NCBI RefSeq assembly: GCF_000714935.1
Contig: NZ_JMIR01000020.1
Location: 62,001 to 126,000 of the forward strand
Length of the DNA stretch: 64,000 nt
From: Tumebacillus flagellatus
GTDB taxonomy: Bacteria > Bacillota > Bacilli > Tumebacillales > Tumebacillaceae
Direction of reading: 5' to 3'
The notes under the pieces were generated by a model. The model did no database searches. It was not told where the DNA came from and saw only the letters and a program-made list of their open reading frames with translations. Made by a program: the position numbers and the translations under genes. This document shows positions 26,212 through 35,058 of the stretch, piece after piece. Positions within the stretch are counted from its first letter, which is position 1. Each line of letters begins with the position of its first letter.

Positions 26212-26553
26212 TAGCAGGTTTGCTGGTTTTGATGATGAAAAAGCCTCGACCGAGGACAACGCTCTCAGGCGAAGACCCTCCAGAGAGAGAATGCCACAGG
26301 CTGCAAGCATTCTCGGACCCTGGCCTTGGAGATACCCCCTTGGTAGCTGTTTGAACCAACCCGGCGCTGATTGTTTTTGGGTCGCGATTCGGAAGTAATT
26401 CAAACCGGTTCCCCGCCGTTATCGGGTACTGAGGGTTTGCAGTGTTTGTTAGTGCCTTTTGGCCTGCCTGCAAATTGAATCAAGGTGGTACCACGTGAGC
26501 ATACGCTTTCGTCCTTGCAGAGTTGTTCTGCATCGGGACGGAGGCGTTTTTTT
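26212..26553 (+). ncRNA. T-box riboswitch leader of thrS
   Basis: The 340-base leader contains the T-box core AAGGTGGTACCACG at 26482-26495, followed by the anti-terminator/terminator region. Stem I is suggested by AGAGAGA and the inverted repeat AGAATGC / GCATTCT near 26289-26314. An ACC triplet (26334-26336, a Thr codon) on the 3' side of stem I is my tentative specifier. Uncharged tRNA-Thr would stabilise the anti-terminator and switch thrS on. Minus-strand open frames within it are incidental. Confidence 0.92.
26503..26553 (+). terminator. Regulated terminator of the T-box
   Basis: A long stem built from ACGC/GCGT, CGTCC/GGACG and an apical TGCAGA/TCTGCA, followed by seven T's. The CGTCC arm abuts the T-box region, as expected of the alternative pairing. 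Confidence 0.88.
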
Positions 26554-26576
26554 ATTTCCCAAAGGAGGTTGCAAGC

Positions 26577-28520
26577 ATGTCGAACGCAGTACAAGAAATG
26601 ATTCAAATTCAACTCAAAGACGGCTCGGTCAAGGAGTTCGCGTCCGGCACGACCCTGCTGGACATCGCAGGTTCGCTGTCTTCGAGTCTCAAGAAAAACG
26701 TCGTGGTGGGCAAACTCAACGGCAAATTGGTCGACCTGACCACTCCGGTCACCGAAGACGCGAAAGTCGAGCTCTACACCTACGAAGACGAGGAAGGCGT
26801 TGACACCCTCCGCCACTCTTCCGCGCACTTGATGGCGCAAGCGGTCGCCCGCCTCTGGCCGGACGTGAAGTTCGCCATCGGTCCGGTGATCGAAGACGGT
26901 TTCTACTACGACTTCTCCGGCCGTTCCTTCTCGCCGGACGACCTTCCGAAAATTGAAGCGGAGATGGCGAAGATCGTCAAAGAAGACCTGCCGATCCGCC
27001 GCGAAGAAATTTCCCGCGAAGCTGCTCTCAAAATGTTCGAAGAGCGCGGCGACAACTTCAAAGTGGAGATCATCCGCGATCTGCCGGAAGACACCGTGCT
27101 CTCGATCTACCACCAAGGCGAGTTCACCGACCTCTGCACCGGCCCGCACTTGCCGTCGACCGGCCGCGTGAAGCAGTTCAAACTGCTCTCCATCGCAGGC
27201 GCGTACTGGCGCGGCAACTCGGAAAACGAAATGCTCCAGCGCATCTACGCGACCGCATGGCCGAAGCAAGCGCAACTGGACGAATACCTGCAGCGCCTCG
27301 AAGAAGCGAAGCGCCGCGACCATCGCCGCATCGGCAAAGAGCAGCGCCTGTTCACCTCCGTCAAGGAAGTCGGCCAAGGTCTGCCGCTCTGGCTCCCGAA
27401 CGGCGCGAAGATTCGCCGCTCCATCGAGCGCTACATCGTCGACCTCGAAGAAAGCCTCGGCTACGATCATGTCTACACCCCGCATCTCGGATCGGTGGAT
27501 CTGTACAAAATCTCCGGTCACTGGGATCACTACCATGAAGACATGTACCCGCCGATCAAGCTCGACAACGAAGAGCTCGTGCTGCGCCCGATGAACTGCC
27601 CGCACCACATGATGGTGTACAAATCCGACATGCACTCCTACCGCGACCTGCCGATTCGCATCGCGGAACTCGGGATGATGCACCGCTACGAAGCGTCCGG
27701 CGCGCTCTCCGGCCTGCAGCGCGTGCGTGCGATGACCCTGAACGACGCGCACATCTTCTGCCGTCCGGATCAAATCAAGCAAGAGTTCAAGAAAGTCGTC
27801 CAGCTCGTTGAGCGCGTCTACAAGGACTTCAAGATCGAAAGCTACAAATTCCGCCTCTCTTACCGTGACCCGAACAACACCGAGAAGTACTTTGCGGACG
27901 ACGAGATGTGGGAAAAAGCACAAGCGATGCTGAAAGAAGCGATGGACGAACTCGGCGTCGAGTACTTCGAAGCAGAGGGCGAAGCGGCGTTCTACGGCCC
28001 GAAGCTCGACGTGCAAGTCAAGACCGCGATCGGCAAAGAAGAAACCCTCTCCACCGTCCAGCTCGACTTCCTGCTTCCGCAGCGCTTTGAACTGGAATAC
28101 ATCGGCGAAGACGGTCAGAAGCACCGCCCGGTCGTCATCCACCGCGGCATCGTCTCCACGATGGAGCGCATGACCGCGTACTTGATCGAAGTGTACGAAG
28201 GCGCGTTCCCGACCTGGTTGTCTCCGGTGCAAGCGCGCGTCATGACGATCTCGCAAAACCAAGTGGAGTACGCGGAACAAGTGGTGGAGTACCTGCGCTC
28301 CAAGAAAATCCGCGCCGAACTCGACGTTCGCAACGAGAAGATCGGCTACAAGATCCGCGAAGCTCAAGTCGGCAAAATTCCGTTCATGCTCGTCATCGGC
28401 GGCCAAGAAGCGGAGAACGCTTCCGTCTCCGTCCGCCAGCGCGGCGAAGGCGACAAAGGCGTCATGAAGTTTGAAGAAGCAGCTCAGTTGATCCTCGAAC
28501 AGATCGAATCGAAGAACTAA
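26577..28520 (+). CDS. thrS: Threonyl-tRNA synthetase
   Basis: 647 aa from ATG 26577 (AAAGGAGG upstream), the usual length. Domains: TGS (~1-65, [13 protein letters not shown]), editing domain with [10 protein letters not shown], and class II catalytic core with [11 protein letters not shown] (zinc-ligand Cys), motif 2 [13 protein letters not shown] and motif 3 [11 protein letters not shown]. The anticodon-binding domain is at the C-terminus ([16 protein letters not shown]). Charges tRNA-Thr in the cytoplasm. Regulated by the T-box upstream and ended by a strong terminator. Confidence 0.98.
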   Translation: MSNAVQEMIQIQLKDGSVKEFASGTTLLDIAGSLSSSLKKNVVVGKLNGKLVDLTTPVTEDAKVELYTYEDEEGVDTLRHSSAHLMAQAVARLWPDVKFAIGPVIEDGFYYDFSGRSFSPDDLPKIEAEMAKIVKEDLPIRREEISREAALKMFEERGDNFKVEIIRDLPEDTVLSIYHQGEFTDLCTGPHLPSTGRVKQFKLLSIAGAYWRGNSENEMLQRIYATAWPKQAQLDEYLQRLEEAKRRDHRRIGKEQRLFTSVKEVGQGLPLWLPNGAKIRRSIERYIVDLEESLGYDHVYTPHLGSVDLYKISGHWDHYHEDMYPPIKLDNEELVLRPMNCPHHMMVYKSDMHSYRDLPIRIAELGMMHRYEASGALSGLQRVRAMTLNDAHIFCRPDQIKQEFKKVVQLVERVYKDFKIESYKFRLSYRDPNNTEKYFADDEMWEKAQAMLKEAMDELGVEYFEAEGEAAFYGPKLDVQVKTAIGKEETLSTVQLDFLLPQRFELEYIGEDGQKHRPVVIHRGIVSTMERMTAYLIEVYEGAFPTWLSPVQARVMTISQNQVEYAEQVVEYLRSKKIRAELDVRNEKIGYKIREAQVGKIPFMLVIGGQEAENASVSVRQRGEGDKGVMKFEEAAQLILEQIESKN

Positions 28521-28527
28521 GCTTTCG

Positions 28528-28574
28528 AAAAAAGCCTCGGGTCGCGCCGCCTAGCGCGTTCCGGGGCTTTTTTT
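28528..28574 (+). terminator. thrS terminator
   Basis: AAAAAAGCCTCGG pairs with CCGGGGCTTTTTTT around a loop that contains its own small hairpin (GCGC/GCGC). First of three similar hairpins in a row. Confidence 0.85.
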
Positions 28575-28601
28575 GTGAATCGAAGAGCGAAATACACCCC
28601 T

Positions 28602-28716
28602 TAAAAAGAGCCTCCGTGTGCGTCCGGCATCATCCGAGACCTTTTTTGCGAGTCGACTCGCGAAGTCTTATCCACCAAAAAGCCCCGGGCGCATTCAGCG
28701 TCATCCGGGGCTTTTT
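28602..28716. repeat. Two further terminator-like copies after thrS
   Basis: At 28602-28648 a decayed hairpin (AAAAAGAGCCTCCG ... CCGAGACCTTTTTT) and at 28676-28715 an intact one (AAAAGCCCCGG / CCGGGGCTTTT) resemble the thrS terminator in sequence, with a spacing of about 75 bases. The intact copy is symmetrical and could also stop minus-strand transcripts of the small gene at 28745-28936. Confidence 0.65.
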
Positions 28717-28744
28717 GGGGGAATTCGGTGTGCGGCGTCGCGGG

Positions 28745-28936
28745 TCAGCGACCCCACCATTTTTGCCACAGAGACTTCTTGCGGCGTTTGTGACGTTCTG
28801 CGCGGCTCAAGGTCGGAAGCGGCTCTTGGCGCGGGTGAAACCGGCCGTCGGTCGCGGCTTGTTCCGAACCGTGGAGGGCTTGCAATTCCTCTGGTGTGAT
28901 GCGATCTGCGTCGTTGACGGCGAGTAGGTCCTTCAC
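28745..28936 (-). CDS. Small conserved-looking basic protein of unknown function
   Basis: 63 aa starting at GTG 28936 behind AGGGGG. N-terminal half DADRITPEELQALHGSEQ, then a basic tail ending RHKRRKKSLWQKWWGR. No known domain recognised. A credible ribosome binding site and a terminator-like hairpin downstream support it being a gene. Confidence 0.55.
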   Translation of the reverse strand: MKDLLAVNDADRITPEELQALHGSEQAATDGRFHPRQEPLPTLSRAERHKRRKKSLWQKWWGR

Positions 28937-29024
28937 GTTTCGTCCCCCTAAGCGGAACCGACAAGTTTAGCTTAGAGGTATTCTAACACTTGGCAGTTCC
29001 CCCCATCAAGCAAACGTTCTCCCG

Positions 29025-29642
29025 CTAGCGGCGGAATCCGTCCTTCACCACCAACTGCGTCAACACGTCCGCATCTTTTCCGTTGATCTGGTACTTGATC
29101 TTGCTGACATTTTGGAAGTCGGCAAACATCGTCTGGTTGACCGAATCGACGAACATCGTCTCCGTCGTGCTCCCTTGCAGCCGGGTCACTTCGTCGTTGA
29201 AATTCAGCGTCAGAACGCCGTTCTCCACCGTCGCCCCCAGCAGTTCCACTTTCGCCGGAACGGTGGCGATCGTCTGCGCCTGCGGGTTCGACTCTTTCAA
29301 CAACCCGAAGATCACTGCGGCCCGCTTGGAGTCGCTCGCCATCTTGGCGATCGTCACCGTCTCTTTGACGAGCTTGGTGGCGTTCTGGTCCGATTTGTAG
29401 ACGGCAACTTGGACTTGGTCGGCAGGCGGGACATCCGGCCCCTTCTGCACCGGAGCCGGTTCCGTCTGGGCCGGCGGCGGGTTCGGGATGACCGCCGAGT
29501 TGGAGGGCGGCTGGCTGGTGCCGGACCCTTGGGACGACTGGTCGGGCGGTGTCCAATCCTTCACATCTTTGGAATTGGAAGTCTGGCTCCCGCACCCGGC
29601 CAGCGTGAGGGCGAGCAACAACGGCAAGATGATTTTTTTCAT
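29025..29642 (-). CDS. GerMN-domain lipoprotein
   Basis: 205 aa from ATG 29642 (GAGGAGTG upstream). The signal peptide ends in lipobox LTLAGC; a Pro/Ser-rich linker follows (~22-70); then one GerMN domain (~73-195; VYKSDQNATKLV, LGATVENGVLTLNFND, QTMFADFQNVSKI). GerM-type proteins act in sporulation and germination at the cell envelope. Separate single gene. Confidence 0.88.
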   Translation of the reverse strand: MKKIILPLLLALTLAGCGSQTSNSKDVKDWTPPDQSSQGSGTSQPPSNSAVIPNPPPAQTEPAPVQKGPDVPPADQVQVAVYKSDQNATKLVKETVTIAKMASDSKRAAVIFGLLKESNPQAQTIATVPAKVELLGATVENGVLTLNFNDEVTRLQGSTTETMFVDSVNQTMFADFQNVSKIKYQINGKDADVLTQLVVKDGFRR

Positions 29643-29738
29643 ATTCAAACACTCCTCGTTTCGCAGGTTGCTGTAGTCAATTCTTGCCCTATTCGACGTA
29701 AACATGCTGCGAAACGTTTCAAATCTCCGCGAAAAAAT

Positions 29739-31694
29739 TCATCTCCAGACCTGACGCAGATACCGCACCCGCGCCGCCAGATAATACGCCAAGAAGCAGA
29801 GAATCGAGATGCCCACGACGAGGAAGTACGACTGCCACACAGCGCCTTCCACCGCCAGCAGGTTCATAAAGTCTTTCATCGCCACCGTCGAGTGCAACAC
29901 GGCGACGGCAAACGGCACGAAGAACAACAGCATCAGTTCCACGCTCAACACGCGGCCCGCTTCTCCCCGCTCAAACCCAAGCCTGCGCAGGGACGCGAAC
30001 TGACGAGCGTCTTCCTCTTGCTGCGCGAACAAGCGGAAGTAGATCGCCGAGCAAGACGCGAGGAAGAACAGCGTGGAGACGAACAGTCCGGCAAACTCCA
30101 TCACTTCCAACACTTGGTGCACGCGGTCAAACACCGTTTGCGTGTCGGTGACGAACGCGCGTCCTTGCTTCACGTCGTCCGCAGCCAGTTCGTACACAGC
30201 GTTCATCGCCGGTTTGATCTCTTGCCAGTTCGACACTTGCCAGCCCGCGCTCGTCCAGAGACTCTCCGGCAGGGCGGCAGCTTTGACTTTTTGGAAGTCA
30301 ACATCTGCCATCACCAGCACGAAATCGCTCGGCATCGACGATTCGGTGTTGAACGTGCGGGCATCATACTGACCGTCGATTTTCATATTCCACGTCGAAG
30401 CGCCGCTTTGGACCACCACGTCATGGCGCGGGTACAAGTCTTCCTTCAAGGCGATGGGGTAGGACACGATCAAGCGAGGTTCCCCAGGGGTTGCCGGAGC
30501 CGGCAGTTTGTAATAGTCGCGCAAGTTCTCGTGCGCCTGCATGATGTGTTTCGTCCACGAATCGAAATCTTCTTGACGCATCGCCCAAACCCGATTGGGC
30601 TTGGAACCGTCCGCCGCTTGCACGTTGACGAGGACCATCGGCGCTTGCAGTTCGTCGCTCGCGTCAAACCCGTTGCTTCGCAAAATCTCCCGCACTTTCT
30701 CCGGTTTCGCGGCGAGGCGGTCCGCCTGCGCTTCTTGGTAGATCACGTTCACGGAAACCGGATGAACCCGCGCCGTGTTCAACTCGTTGATCGACTGCGT
30801 GCCGGTCACGGCTCCCATCCCGGTGAGGACGATGGCGCAAAGCACCGTCACCAGCGTCAACATCCGGGCGTGATCCGTGATCCGGTACGTCAAACGCGAG
30901 ACGACCAGCAGCGCGAGACCGCTCAACGGGCGTTTGCGAAGCGCCGTCAACACCCAGACCAGCGCTTGCGAGAACAGGAAGTACGTCCCCACTCCGATCA
31001 GAATCAAAATCGGGAAGAACGTATAGGTCAGAGCCAAACTCCAGAACACCGCCAGATAATAGGCAGCGCCCAGCGAGAGAACCGCCAGCAACACGCGCCA
31101 CAGCGACGGCTTCGGCGCTTTTTGCCGGGTGCGGGCGCCGAGGATCAGCGCTTTCGGCGTGCGAAGCGACATCCGGACGGCGAGATAGAGGCTTTCCAAA
31201 ACAAACACCGCGCCAAACAACAACAGGGTCGATCGGAACACCGCGCTCGGCAGCGCAAACGGAATCGGTTCGGAGACGGAAATGATGTTGCCCATCGCGA
31301 GCAGGAACATTTTCCCGAAGATCAGTCCGAGACCGATGCCGATCGTGAGGGCAGCGGCTCCGAGCAACAAGCCTTCGACGAAGATCATCCGTCCGACTTG
31401 AGCGGGTGTCATGCCAAGCGTCAGAAACAGCCCGAACTCCCGGTTCCGGTAGCGCATCATCGAACTGTGGAAGAACACGATGAACACGACGGCAAACGCC
31501 CCGACGATGTATCGGAATGCGTCAATGATGTACCGCACGTTGGCGTTCATATGCCCTTCTGCCACATACGGATTGTGAATGAACAGCGCGAAGATAAAAA
31601 ACACCGTGACCGCAAGCGATGCCGACGCCAGATACCCGGCATAACGGCGAGCGTTTCGCCAGCCGTTTTTAAAGGCGAGCCGACGCCATTCCAT
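29739..31694 (-). CDS. BceB-type ABC permease (FtsX-like)
   Basis: 651 aa from ATG 31694 (GGGGGGAG upstream). Ten predicted membrane segments with the long extracellular domain between TM7 and TM8 (roughly residues 315-525) that is the hallmark of BceB-like permeases. Starts MEWRRLAFKNGWRN. The gene overlaps the ATPase gene by 26 nt. With the ATPase it frees cell-wall precursors from peptide antibiotics of the bacitracin/nisin type and acts as the sensor for the paired kinase. Confidence 0.9.
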   Translation of the reverse strand: MEWRRLAFKNGWRNARRYAGYLASASLAVTVFFIFALFIHNPYVAEGHMNANVRYIIDAFRYIVGAFAVVFIVFFHSSMMRYRNREFGLFLTLGMTPAQVGRMIFVEGLLLGAAALTIGIGLGLIFGKMFLLAMGNIISVSEPIPFALPSAVFRSTLLLFGAVFVLESLYLAVRMSLRTPKALILGARTRQKAPKPSLWRVLLAVLSLGAAYYLAVFWSLALTYTFFPILILIGVGTYFLFSQALVWVLTALRKRPLSGLALLVVSRLTYRITDHARMLTLVTVLCAIVLTGMGAVTGTQSINELNTARVHPVSVNVIYQEAQADRLAAKPEKVREILRSNGFDASDELQAPMVLVNVQAADGSKPNRVWAMRQEDFDSWTKHIMQAHENLRDYYKLPAPATPGEPRLIVSYPIALKEDLYPRHDVVVQSGASTWNMKIDGQYDARTFNTESSMPSDFVLVMADVDFQKVKAAALPESLWTSAGWQVSNWQEIKPAMNAVYELAADDVKQGRAFVTDTQTVFDRVHQVLEVMEFAGLFVSTLFFLASCSAIYFRLFAQQEEDARQFASLRRLGFERGEAGRVLSVELMLLFFVPFAVAVLHSTVAMKDFMNLLAVEGAVWQSYFLVVGISILCFLAYYLAARVRYLRQVWR

Positions 31695-32451
31695 GCGCGC
31701 TCCCCCCTTCCAGCACCGCCAGCGTGTCGAGGATTTTTTGGAAGAAAGCTTGGCGGTCGCCCACACGGTCGATCTGCGTGTACACTTGACCGTCCTTGAT
31801 AAACACCACACGCTTGCAGAAGCTCGCCGCAAACGGGTCGTGCGTCACCATCAAGATCGTCGCCTGCCGCTCGTCGTTAAGCTTCTGAAACACGTCGAGC
31901 AGCGCGCGCGCCGAAGCCGAGTCGAGGTTCCCCGTCGGTTCGTCGGCGAGCAAGAGGCTCGGGTTGTGCACGACGGCGCGCGCCACGGCGGTGCGCTGTT
32001 GTTGACCACCGGAGACTTCATACGGGTATTTGTGCATCTGCTCGTGCAACCCGAAGTAGCCGAGCAGATTCTGCACGCGCTCCAAGACGGGACGCCCCTT
32101 CTGCCCGTCGAGGGTCAGCGGCAGGCCGACGTTCTCGGCGAGGGTGAGCGTGTCGAGCAAGTTGAAGTCTTGAAAGACAAAACCCAACTGGCGGCGGCGG
32201 AACAGAGCGAGTTCCTTGGAACTCATCCGGTTGACGTGATGTCCGTTGATTTCCAGTTCGCCGCCCGACGGTTTGTCGATGCCGGCGAGCAAGTTCAAGA
32301 GCGTCGTCTTGCCGCTGCCGGACGGCCCCATCACGCCGACGAACTCTCCTTTTTCCACTTCGAGGTTGATGCCGTTGAGGGCGCGGGAGAGCACGCCCCC
32401 GGCTTTGGCGCCGTAGACTTTGGTCAACGAGCCGGCTTTTAAGATCGTCAT
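31669..32451 (-). CDS. BceA-type ABC ATPase
   Basis: 260 aa from ATG 32451 (CAGGAGG nine bases upstream). Walker A GPSGSGKTT, Q-loop FVFQDFNLLDTLT, signature VSGGQQQR, Walker B LLLADEPTGNLDS and H-loop MVTHD are all intact. Closest to the MacB/BceA ATPases that pair with FtsX-like permeases, as the next gene confirms. Confidence 0.93.
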   Translation of the reverse strand: MTILKAGSLTKVYGAKAGGVLSRALNGINLEVEKGEFVGVMGPSGSGKTTLLNLLAGIDKPSGGELEINGHHVNRMSSKELALFRRRQLGFVFQDFNLLDTLTLAENVGLPLTLDGQKGRPVLERVQNLLGYFGLHEQMHKYPYEVSGGQQQRTAVARAVVHNPSLLLADEPTGNLDSASARALLDVFQKLNDERQATILMVTHDPFAASFCKRVVFIKDGQVYTQIDRVGDRQAFFQKILDTLAVLEGGSAHGMASARL

Positions 32452-32537
32452 GTTTGCATTCCTCCTGACTGACTGCTTTCTACAGCCAGTATCGCACGCA
32501 CCGACCTCTCCCTGCCCGCTCGCAACCTTACACGACC

Positions 32538-33626
32538 TTACAGAGTTGTCATGTTTCGCGCCACTTCGTAATAGCCGGACTTCGCAAGGCGCAGCGTCAC
32601 CGTGGTGCCCTCGCCTTCCACCGAGTGCAGTTCGACGGTGTGGCCCAGTCGCTGTGCGGCGGTTTTGACCAAGTACAGCCCCATGCCGGTCGCCCGTGAG
32701 TGCGTGCGCCCGTTGCGGCCGGTGTAGAACGGTTGAAACACATAGCGGACATCTTCCGCCGGGATGCCGATGCCAAAGTCTTGAAACTGCACCTCCACCG
32801 CGTCTTCCCCGTCTCGAACACGCAGCCAAAACGACCCCGGCACGCGCTGGCCTTCCGCTGTCTTCGAGCCGTACTGCAACGCGTTGCGGACGATCTGGTC
32901 GCAGAGGAAGCCGAACCACTTGAGATCGGTGCGCACGAACACTTCCTCGCGGTCGCATTCGATCTTGGGAAACAGCCGGTAGCGAATCCATTCGGTCTTA
33001 TGCTCGTTGATGATGCCGCGCAAGAGCGCGAGCAGTTCCACCGTCTCCATGCGGGAATCGAGCGAGAACTCGTGCAACCGCGCCGTCTGAAGCATCATGT
33101 TGATCGACTGATCAAGCCGGTTGCGCTCTTCTTGCAAACTCGCGGCGATGCCCGGCTGTCCCTCGCCTTGCAGTTCACCCTCCAACAGTTGTATGACGGT
33201 GAGCGGCGTTTTCATCTGGTGCGCGAATCGGTTGACGAACAGTTCGGTAAACTTGCGCTGTTCTTCAAGACCGCGCAGTTCTTTCTCGTAGGAATAGTAA
33301 TAGGCGTGCAACAGGTCTTGCAGGGCGCGCTGCTCTCTGGTGCGCGCATCGTCAAGAGTCAGTGCTTCTTCCAACACCCTCTCTCCGTCAAGCCTCGCGT
33401 TGACGGCAAGGTAAAACGGACGGCGCTGCCAGTAGTCGATGCCGAGATGGAGAACCAGCGGAAACAGGCCCAGCCCCGCTCCGTAAAGCAAGATGGCAAG
33501 CGAGTAGTTAACATGTCGAGACGTTATGTAAAGGCAAAACAGCGCAAGCAACAAGCAGATGCCGACCAACCAGAACAGGATCAAGCGCGCTTGATCGAGC
33601 AGATAATCCCGCAGGGTCAGCTTCAT
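32538..33626 (-). CDS. BceS-type intramembrane-sensing histidine kinase
   Basis: 362 aa. Two N-terminal membrane helices (~15-34 and ~41-60) with almost no extracellular loop, then the H-box FAHQMKTPLTVIQLL and ATPase boxes (FGIGIPAEDVRYVF, GMGLYLVKTAAQRLG). Such kinases do not sense ligands themselves but take the signal from the BceAB transporter. Start chosen at ATG 33626 (MKLTLRDYLLDQ) by family resemblance; the ribosome binding site is weak, so an upstream start is possible. It lies between regulator and ATPase genes. Confidence 0.9.
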   Translation of the reverse strand: MKLTLRDYLLDQARLILFWLVGICLLLALFCLYITSRHVNYSLAILLYGAGLGLFPLVLHLGIDYWQRRPFYLAVNARLDGERVLEEALTLDDARTREQRALQDLLHAYYYSYEKELRGLEEQRKFTELFVNRFAHQMKTPLTVIQLLEGELQGEGQPGIAASLQEERNRLDQSINMMLQTARLHEFSLDSRMETVELLALLRGIINEHKTEWIRYRLFPKIECDREEVFVRTDLKWFGFLCDQIVRNALQYGSKTAEGQRVPGSFWLRVRDGEDAVEVQFQDFGIGIPAEDVRYVFQPFYTGRNGRTHSRATGMGLYLVKTAAQRLGHTVELHSVEGEGTTVTLRLAKSGYYEVARNMTTL

Positions 33627-33702
33627 GCCGCTCGCCCGCTTTCCAGCAATCGCCCTGCCAACCATCGTCCCGACCAATTTCGTCCTTCCTGCGCTTCCAT
33701 CT

Positions 33703-34419
33703 TCATGCGCCTCCTTCCACTTCCAAGCGGTAGCCCTGTCCGCGCACGGTGACAATCGCCGTCGGCAGCCCCAACTCCTCCAGTTTGCGGCGCACGCGGG
33801 CGACGTTGACGGTCAGCGTGTTGTCGTCCACGAACTGCGTATCGTCCCACAGGGCGCTCAACAAGTCTTCGCGCGAAACCACTTTGCCCTCTGCGCGGAT
33901 CAGTTTTTTCAGAAGTCCGGCTTCCGTGCCGGAGAGCGACAGGACGGTGTCGCCGGAAGTACGCGGGCAACGGATCGTATGGCGGTGCGCGTCCAAGATC
34001 AAACCCTGAAATTCGGTTTCTTCGTCGCCCGCGGCAGGTTCTGCGTATTCGCCGTACGTGCGCCGAAGCAGCGCGCGCAGTTTTGCCATCATCACCTCCG
34101 GGTGAAACGGTTTCGTGAGGTAATCGTCACCGCCGCTCTCCAGCGCCAACACCATGTCCATCTCGCCGCTGCGGGCGGAGAGGAACACGATCGGCACTTT
34201 CGATTGCTGACGAATGCGGCGGCACCAGTAGAATCCGTCGTAGTACGGCAAATTGATATCAAGCAGCACGAGATGCGGCTTGCACGCGAGCACCTCGGCG
34301 TCGATGCTCTCCAAACGAGCGATCAGCGACACCTCGAATCCGAAGCGCTCCAATTGCGTTTGCAACAAGTCCGCAAGCTTTTGATCATCTTCGACAATGC
34401 AAATTTTGTAAGGTTCCAT
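33703..34419 (-). CDS. BceR-type response regulator (OmpR family)
   Basis: 238 aa: receiver domain with phosphoacceptor Asp in LVLLDINLPYYDG and Lys in DYLTKPFHP, and a C-terminal winged helix (DDNTLTVNVARVRRKL, TVRGQGYRL). It controls the downstream transporter genes in this family. Start: ATG 34419 (MEPYKICIVEDD), but GGAGG lies only one base before it, an unusually short spacing. A TATACT hexamer lies nine bases upstream, so the message could begin almost at the start codon. Confidence 0.9.
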   Translation of the reverse strand: MEPYKICIVEDDQKLADLLQTQLERFGFEVSLIARLESIDAEVLACKPHLVLLDINLPYYDGFYWCRRIRQQSKVPIVFLSARSGEMDMVLALESGGDDYLTKPFHPEVMMAKLRALLRRTYGEYAEPAAGDEETEFQGLILDAHRHTIRCPRTSGDTVLSLSGTEAGLLKKLIRAEGKVVSREDLLSALWDDTQFVDDNTLTVNVARVRRKLEELGLPTAIVTVRGQGYRLEVEGGA

Positions 34420-34433
34420 ACCTCCAAGTATAG

Positions 34434-34472
34434 CAAAAAAACAAGAGGAGAGAGCGACCCTCTCTCCTCTTG
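34434..34472 (-). terminator. Terminator between the small membrane protein gene and bceR-like gene
   Basis: A 13-bp perfect stem (CAAGAGGAGAGAG and its complement) around a short loop, followed on the minus strand by seven T's. It ends only about 15 bases before the regulator's start codon. Confidence 0.85.
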
Positions 34473-34490
34473 CTTCTCTCTTCATCCCCG

Positions 34491-34679
34491 TTAGATGTCA
34501 TAACGGTTGCGGTGCTCCACCAAGTCGATTGCCCCCAATACCACATGCGCCAGACCAAAACCTGCAATTCCCCAAGCGATCGCCGGGTCCACCTTCTTGG
34601 TCGCGCGCAGTGCAACGCCTGTGGTCGTGACTACAGTGCCCAATACCGTCGGGATCAACCCTTCACGCACATTGTTCAT
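34491..34679 (-). CDS. Small hydrophobic protein of unknown function
   Basis: 62 aa with two hydrophobic stretches (LIPTVLGTVVTTTGVAL and AWGIAGFGLAHVVLGAI) and a charged end EHRNRYDI. ATG 34679 is preceded by AAAGGGGG. A strong terminator follows. Looks like a small membrane protein typical of endospore-formers; no family recognised. Confidence 0.7.
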   Translation of the reverse strand: MNNVREGLIPTVLGTVVTTTGVALRATKKVDPAIAWGIAGFGLAHVVLGAIDLVEHRNRYDI

Positions 34680-34757
34680 GCAGCACAGCCCCCTTTGGAT
34701 GTCAGAGTTCCCGACTAGTGTCTTCCAACGGAGCCGTTCTATGCGCCGAACGGCGTC

Positions 34758-34922
34758 TCAGCGCGATAACCCGTAGCGCTCCAACGCCTGTTGCAACGTG
34801 GCTTTCGTTACCACGCGGTCGGTTACTTTCACGCGACTGCCCCGCCCTCCCGCCGCCTCGCAGCTGCACAACCCGTTCGCCCCGGCGTTGTCGAGTGCGA
34901 TTGTGCGCGTCCCCCCGATTTC
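34758..34922 (-). pseudogene. Possible small coding remnant without a standard start
   Basis: A 54-codon frame bounded by TAA upstream and TGA downstream; composition looks protein-like (TRTIALDNAGANGL, SRVKVTDRVVTKATL, ending LERYGLSR). No ATG, GTG or TTG is well placed near its beginning and no ribosome binding site is clear. It could be a degraded gene or chance. Confidence 0.25.
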
Positions 34923-34992
34923 TTATGTACGACTGAGGCGGGAAACTAGTCCCCGGATTTCCAAGGAAATGAGATTATTCGCACAAATCGCC

Positions 34993-35034
34993 AAAAAAGA
35001 GCGCTCCGCGTCGGTTTTCGCCGAGGAGCGCTCT
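34993..35034 (-). terminator. Terminator of the copper-amine-oxidase-N-domain gene
   Basis: A 9-bp perfect stem (GAGCGCTCC / GGAGCGCTC) with six T's on the minus strand, 25 bases past the gene's stop. Confidence 0.8.
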
Positions 35035-35058
35035 GGTTTTACTGTCTTAGACAAGGGC

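Larger units (their letters stand above)
34680..35058. other. Region between small protein genes
   Basis: 379 bases with no confident gene. It contains a terminator for the gene at 35059-36108 and a minus-strand frame (34758-34922) that looks coding but has no standard start codon. Confidence 0.5.

Noticed and set aside
26137-26473. Two minus-strand open frames over the thrS leader
   Set aside because: They lie across a clear T-box riboswitch and show no domain; conservation there is explained by RNA.
34718-35030. Plus-strand open frames in the 34.7-35.0 kb gap
   Set aside because: Low-complexity Arg/Pro-rich translations with no ribosome binding site; the minus strand looks slightly more coding, but only as a possible remnant.
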